A stretch of DNA of 64,000 nucleotides from Tipula vernalis (taxonomy: Eukaryota; Arthropoda; Insecta; Diptera; Tipulidae): positions 262,866,641 to 262,930,640 of the forward strand of contig OY282560.1 of NCBI GenBank assembly GCA_958295665.1, written 5' to 3'. Numbering within the stretch: position 1 is the stretch's first letter; every line of letters starts with the position of its first letter. Made by a program: the position numbers and the translations under genes. The notes below the pieces were generated by a model. That model did not search any database. It was not told where the DNA came from and worked only from the letters and a program-made list of their open reading frames with translations. This document shows positions 58,910 through 64,000 of this stretch, in pieces.

Positions 58910-59880
58910 ACGTTGTTCTTAAACGCAATGTAAAATAAATTCCTTGTATGATTCATCTTTCGTTAGACGCCCATTGTAATTTTCTACCAATCTAACAGAT
59001 CTTTCTGCGAATCAATAGCTACATTCAACGATTTTGTGATTTCCCTGCCACGAATATAGTGGATATTCAAATTCCAATTAGCAGGATCTTCTTCAAGAAA
59101 CTGAACGTTTACATCAAACCTTACAAAAAAAATTGCTAATATTTTCAGATATAAATGAATCAATAGTTCTTCCTAAGGTGTGTAAATTAAACAGATATTA
59201 CATAGATATATTCAAAAGATACAGACGTTAGACGTTTAAGTCCACTAGAAGTACTACAGGTTTTCAAAGCATCTTTCATTTTTTGTTTAACCTCAATCGA
59301 CACATTGTCATCGAAGAAGGATAAAGCGAACATATGATAAAAATAACTAATCATTATTGATTAAATTGGAGGAATATTGCTGAATTTTTTAAGCTCCAAA
59401 TATGAACTTACCTTTTTAAATCCTTCAGAAAGTTTAAATCCTGATTCGGTGCTTTGATAGGGAATGAACAATTGAACCAAACTTTGATGTATATAATTAC
59501 AATAAAGGTACAAATATCACGAAACGAATTTAGTTCTTTGATCGAAACTTTGTACGGACGTCTAAACAAAAATATCTTTAGACTATAAATTGCTCGACTC
59601 ATCCAGCGGGCCTGATGCATGATGGTACTAGGAGGTCGAATTTTAAATTGATTTTCAGCATTGCCACTGAAATTGCAATCGATCTTGTGCAAATCGTATA
59701 ATCTCATCTTTTTTATCATTATCGATTTATTATTAATATTATGTGATAGAGCTTCTGCAGTTGCTTCCAGAACATACATGGCATCTCGCAAACTTAACTT
59801 ACACCTGTCTAGTACTGCAACTAACTTTGGAGTAATGAATTTTTTTTCCACATGTACCGAATGAAATTTGTGATTCCCAA
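58910..59880 (-). pseudogene. spliced-looking remains of an unrecognised repeat-type gene
   Basis: Minus strand. Exon A (about 59880-59412): HVEKKFITPKLVAVLDRCKL, SLRDAMYVLEATAEALSHNI, then a jump to FKIRPPSTIMHQARWMSRAI and YIKVWFNCSFPIKAPNQDLN. It ends at a perfect donor AAAAAG|GTAAGT (59412/59411). Exon B starts after TGATTAG at 59346 and keeps the frame (YHMFALSFFDDNVSIEVKQK). Exon C after TTTTGTAAG at 59119 gives FLEEDPANWNLNIHYIRGRE and, frameshifted, RSVRLVENYNGRLTKDESYK. I recall a family of multicopy insect proteins with HHARWM, KAPNxDLxF and AERSVKL motifs, function unknown. Its middle part is missing here. Confidence 0.5.
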
Positions 59881-59904
59881 ATTTATATTATGTATCTCAA
59901 TTGT

Positions 59905-60500
59905 TACTGAGCAAAGACGTGATTTAATAATTTGACTGTGCAATGATCATCTGGAGTATACTAATAAAAAGCTTGCTAAATTTGCCGGTGTTTCCAATAT
60001 TACGGTAATAAATGTAATAAATAAATTTCATATCAATCTTTCTGTAAGACGTTAGCCCAGATCCGGAGGAAAAAAGTGGTGCTCATAATAAAATGTTGGA
60101 TCAGAAAATTGTAAGCGTCATTAACAGATAATGTGCGGGATTTGGCCACAAAAACCAAAACAACCAAATCGGCGGTGGAACGAGCTAAAATCAGAAATAA
60201 TCTACGAACAGTCGAACATATAAAAATCCAAAAATTCCAAAAGTAAGTGTTGAACAATTTAATAGAGGGATAGATCGCGCAAAGAATCTTAACAAGTGGT
60301 TGAACGAACAGAAAGATTCTTGTATCGTAATGAACGACGAATCGTTGACACTTGCAGGTCCCCAATATTACATCAGAAAGAAAGATGAAAAACTGGACGC
60401 ATCAATTACTACCATAGCTGTTGAAAAATTTGGAAAAAAGCGTATTTGTATGTCAGAGTCACTGAAAATACCATCTTTTATGTATGTATTTATAAATAAT
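59905..60500 (+). pseudogene. Tc1/mariner-class transposase fragment
   Basis: Plus strand: NKKLAKFAGVSNITVINVIN with KF (HTH), RSGGKKSGAHNKMLDQKIVS, ATKTKTTKSAVERAKIRNNL, then NKWLNEQKDSCIVMNDESLT with LAGPQYYI (first catalytic Asp in MNDES), DASITTIAVEKFGKKR. This order fits Tc1-mariner transposases with ..D.CIxMDDET..K.. and VEKFGKKxMVW. The catalytic second half is absent and frames are broken at about 60050 and 60270. Confidence 0.72.
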
Positions 60501-60900
60501 TATTATTCTGGAACTCACTGTAAATGGTAATGATTAAAAGTAGTCTTGCGTGTGCGACTATCCTCTTTAATCATCATCATCACCAATATGATTTGGCATG
60601 GTATTGCATTTTTTAAGTCAAACAAACAAGACCAATAATGAATATTGTTAAAATAAAGACACTGTACTATATATAAAATTGGATGGGTTTGTTTTATTGT
60701 GAGAAAACAAAATTTCATCCACAAGCTAATGGCTTCCATTCGGGAAGAAGTGAATTTTCGCCGTAAAACGAACAAAAACTCCGACTGACTATTTTTATTT
60801 AAAAAGTTTTTAACAAAATTATTTGTGGAATATAGAAACATAAAAAGGCGAAATAATTATGTAGTCACTCGTGTTTTCTAAGCAAAACTTCAAAAATCTA

Positions 60901-61417
60901 CGTACATTCGATTTTCAAATTTTTCTTTTTTTATTATGTTGGTACACATGTCTTCAACATATGTTGACATTATCAGCCATTTTGCATTTTTAGTTTGTTT
61001 TTGACAGATATAAGGGTTAGACGTGTTTTGGTCTGCTTGGCGATTTTTTGCTACCAAAAAAAAAATGGATCAAAGTATCGGTTTTAAATTGTGTGTGAAA
61101 AATGAAATTAAGTGCCCCAACACACTTAAAATGTTGACTCTGGCATTTGACGAATCTACTTTAAGCAAAAAAAAATTGTTTATAAGTGGTACAAGCTCTT
61201 CACAGAAGGTTGAGAAGATGACAATGACGATGCCCGCCCTGGACGCCTCAGCACGTCAACAACCGACGAAAATGTTGAAGCAGTGAAGAAAATTGTTATG
61301 GAGAATCGTCTCATGCCAAACAAAACAAACTAAAAATACAAAATGGCTGATAATGTCAACATATGTTGGAGAGATGTGTACCAACATAACAAAAAAAAAT
61401 CGAAAATCGAATGTACG
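60901..61417 (+). mobile_element. mariner deletion derivative (517 bp)
   Basis: Ends CGTACATTCGATTTTC (60901) and complement (61417), flanked by TA at 60899-60900 and 61418-61419. The inverted repeats are long, extending about 100 bp inward through ATGTTGGTACACATG, CAACATATGTTGACATTATC and AAATGCAAAATGGCTGATAA-type blocks. Inside lies only the N-terminal HTH part of a mariner transposase: FKLCVKNEIKCPNTLKMLTL with AFDESTLSK and, one frameshift later, DDARPGRLSTSTTDENVEAV. No catalytic domain. Confidence 0.83.
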
Positions 61418-61419
61418 TA

Positions 61420-62255
61420 GCTCGTGAAACTTTAAAAGTCACCTGTTTTTAACAAAGCACACATGTTTAAATAAGGTTCAACTTGATTTTTAAATATAAT
61501 TAAACATAGGCATGCTCTAATTATTTTAATTGAAAATTAAAACATTTTTAACATTCTATATATTGCTTTAATTAAAGAGAATTGAAATTTAATTAAACGG
61601 TTTTTTGGATAGTTAGTTAGATAAAAAATTCTTCAGCTCAAGATTTTTCAATACGTCCTAAAATTTAACAAGTTAGTAAAACTTATTTATGTATTTTATG
61701 AAATTTCGATTCTTCTAACTTACGGTCTGTAAGTTTAATCAAAGATTTTTATGGATTTGAAGGCTGGACGTAAAATCGGTGTGTACATAATAAAATTAGA
61801 ATAATTAAAAAGTGCAGTGTTAGTTCTTTTTTAATTGTATATTATTTAAGTGTTGTGTAGTTTGTTTTTAAATTGAATAAACACGTAAAAAACAAATAAT
61901 TGTTCATGAACAAAGGTAACGCAATAAGGATCGCGAACTACATGAGGCTTGAACGGGGTAATGTAGGGAACTCTATTTGTAAACGGTGAAACTAGAACGG
62001 CTCTAGGAATACCAGTCAAAATCATTTGAGTCAAAAATCGAACTTCAGTCCAAAAAATAGTTTTTCGGTCAAAAAACTGTTAGACTGAAATCCATTTTGA
62101 CTATTTGGAGTACACAATAATACAGAAAGAAGCAGTATGTTGTGTTCTGAATTTATGTGATTTTTGAAAAAGTGTGGGTAAGGCAGATTGTTGGTTAAGC
62201 CAGTGATATGTTGACTATTCAACATGGGTTTACATTTCAACCGAAACTTCCAATT
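61420..62255. other. no recognisable gene
   Basis: AT-rich sequence without ORFs of note. No inverted or tandem structure recognised. Confidence 0.45.
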
Positions 62256-62738
<483 letters not shown>

Positions 62739-62739
<1 letters not shown>

Positions 62740-63521
62740 CGGTTCCATACGAAAACGATCAAAAAATCGCAAACTTTGGCCTGACTTCTTTTGATTTTGA
62801 TGATATTTGGTGAAAATGTTCTCCATATGAAATAACTCCACCCACATTGTTTTGTTTTCCTTTACGCCACTCTGTTTCGATACAGGGTGATTTGCCATTT
62901 TCTAGTTTCCGTTAAAATTAAAATTTGTAAAGAGCTCGTTATCAAAAACCACTTAACCGATTTTAATATTTGTTAGTTCAATTGAAAGGGATTGAGTTCT
63001 TGTGTTGTATACATTTTTTGAAAAAAATCCAAATTAAATTTTTGTTTATGAAAAAGAGCATTCTTTTGAATAATGTAATTTTTCGGTCTTTTGGGCCACA
63101 ACGAGTTGCCTATTTTTTATTTTTTTTGTAAAAGCTTATTTATTTTACCAGCTAATAAAAAATAAAATAAAATTGCGTTAGGAACAATTTTAAAGTTATG
63201 ATTTTTTTAATACACCAGCCTCGACATATTTTGTGTTTAAATTTTTAATTATTCTACCTGCGTTTTGCACCATTTACTGTATTTTAAAAGGTATTCCTAT
63301 TTTATTTTATGTATTAGTGTTATTTACTATTTTATAGTTTTTTAAAAACAATAAACCAGAAATAAATAATTTTGAAATAATTTTTATTTTGTTATATCAA
63401 ACAGTTTTGAGTTTTTACAAAATGAAGTTTTTTTAATATATAAAGATGTCTTATTAATAGGAGAAAAACTATGATATTGGTGAGTGCCTGGTATTTGCCT
63501 AACTAAGTTATATCTGTTTTT
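62739..63521. other. no recognisable gene
   Basis: Directly after the TA tract comes a mildly GC-richer patch (62739-62900). The rest is AT-rich. No coding signs. Confidence 0.4.
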
Positions 63522-64000
63522 TTATTTTCTTTCAATTTTCAAATAATCTTTTGTACTAAACCATGAATAGTTGACTTTTGATTCATTTTTCACAGCCCAT
63601 GAATATAGTTCATATGGCGTGGTTATTTGATTTTCAAACGGTCTTTGTAAACTTGCTCGAACAGCATTCCTCTTGTGAACTCCTCCTAATGCATCACAAG
63701 GTCCTTTTCCGTGGCATGTTGCAAACAAATTCCACTCTGCTTCCAAGTCGAAATCCTCTTTAAAATTGCAGAGATTGTAAAAATTCATTTTATTTTTATA
63801 CTGGGCCCCTGATCCATCGGAAAAAAAATTTTTTTTTGTATTTGTTGTAATTTTTCCTTTATGAAATTGACTAGGCCTTGAATGAATAATCTCACTGCTA
63901 CATGATTGTGCTTTGTTGATTCAGATATAGCCACCAAGCTTGTGAATTTCAATTTATTATGGTTAACATCGCCCGTCGAATGTGATTCTTCATTGTTTTT
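63522..64000 (-). pseudogene. fragment of an unrecognised repeat-type protein, runs off the right edge
   Basis: Minus strand from the window edge: KLKFTSLVAISESTKHNHVA, FIQGLVNFIKEKLQQIQKK, a frameshift at the A/T run near 63825, then SDGSGAQYKNKMNFYNLCNF, AEWNLFATCHGKGPCDALGG and RNAVRASLQRPFENQITTPY, ending at TAG/TAA near 63522. The combination SDGxxxQYKNxxNF, EWxxFATSHGKGxCDGxGG and ASLQR is known to me from multicopy uncharacterised proteins in insects and other invertebrates, which suggests a DNA-transposon or repeat origin; the conserved Asp, His and Cys could be catalytic (inference). Confidence 0.55.

Overview
The window reads as nuclear DNA of an insect, possibly a fly. It is strongly AT-rich, shows no operon-like gene packing, has many short TATG/CATA microsatellites and is filled with insect-type transposable elements (gypsy LTR elements, CR1-like and LOA-like LINEs, mariner, Tc1, hAT, a piggyBac-type MITE). 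The order is not proven. No complete host gene, tRNA, rRNA or CRISPR array was found by reading.

Layout. 1-2.3 kb: 5' half of a gypsy-class LTR element on the minus strand (LTR, tRNA-Leu-type primer site, SAP-containing gag, a textbook -1 frameshift signal, protease running off the left edge). 2.4-2.8 kb: solo LTR of the same family. 2.8-6.3 kb: piggyBac-type MITE, hairpins and two satellite-like arrays. 6.5-7.4 kb: dead mariner. 7.4-9.3 kb: AT-rich, TE-poor. 9.6-16.5 kb: one very large foldback element with arms of about 1.5-1.8 kb and a split Tc1/mariner-class transposase in its centre. 17-19.3 kb: hairpins and tandem arrays. 22.9-25.6 kb: a gypsy-class element whose pol has lost everything between protease and the integrase tail. 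25.7-27.7 kb: 5'-truncated CR1-like LINE (minus). 28.8-34 kb: AT-rich DNA holding the few candidates for host exons. 34.2-38.0 kb: nearly intact hAT element with only two in-frame stops. 38.06-39.61 kb: full-length Tc1 element with stops but no frameshift. 39.6-42.9 kb: LOA/I-like LINE with RNase H. 46.9-49.1 kb: a satellite of about 162 bp that switches strand and is split by a mariner deletion derivative. 50.56-51.73 kb: short hAT element with a perfect 8-bp target duplication. 51.9-56.1 kb: nearly full-length CR1-superclade LINE. 58.7-64 kb: spliced-looking remains of an unrecognised repeat-type gene, a Tc1-like fragment, a mariner derivative, a long (TA)n tract and a second unrecognised repeat-type ORF at the right edge.

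The genes do not form a pathway. The picture is heterochromatin-like or long-intron DNA in which elements of different ages are nested. The most informative items are the frameshift cassette, the giant foldback, the strand-switching satellite, the low-damage hAT and Tc1 copies, and four short minus-strand open segments behind consensus splice acceptors, which could be exons of a host gene.
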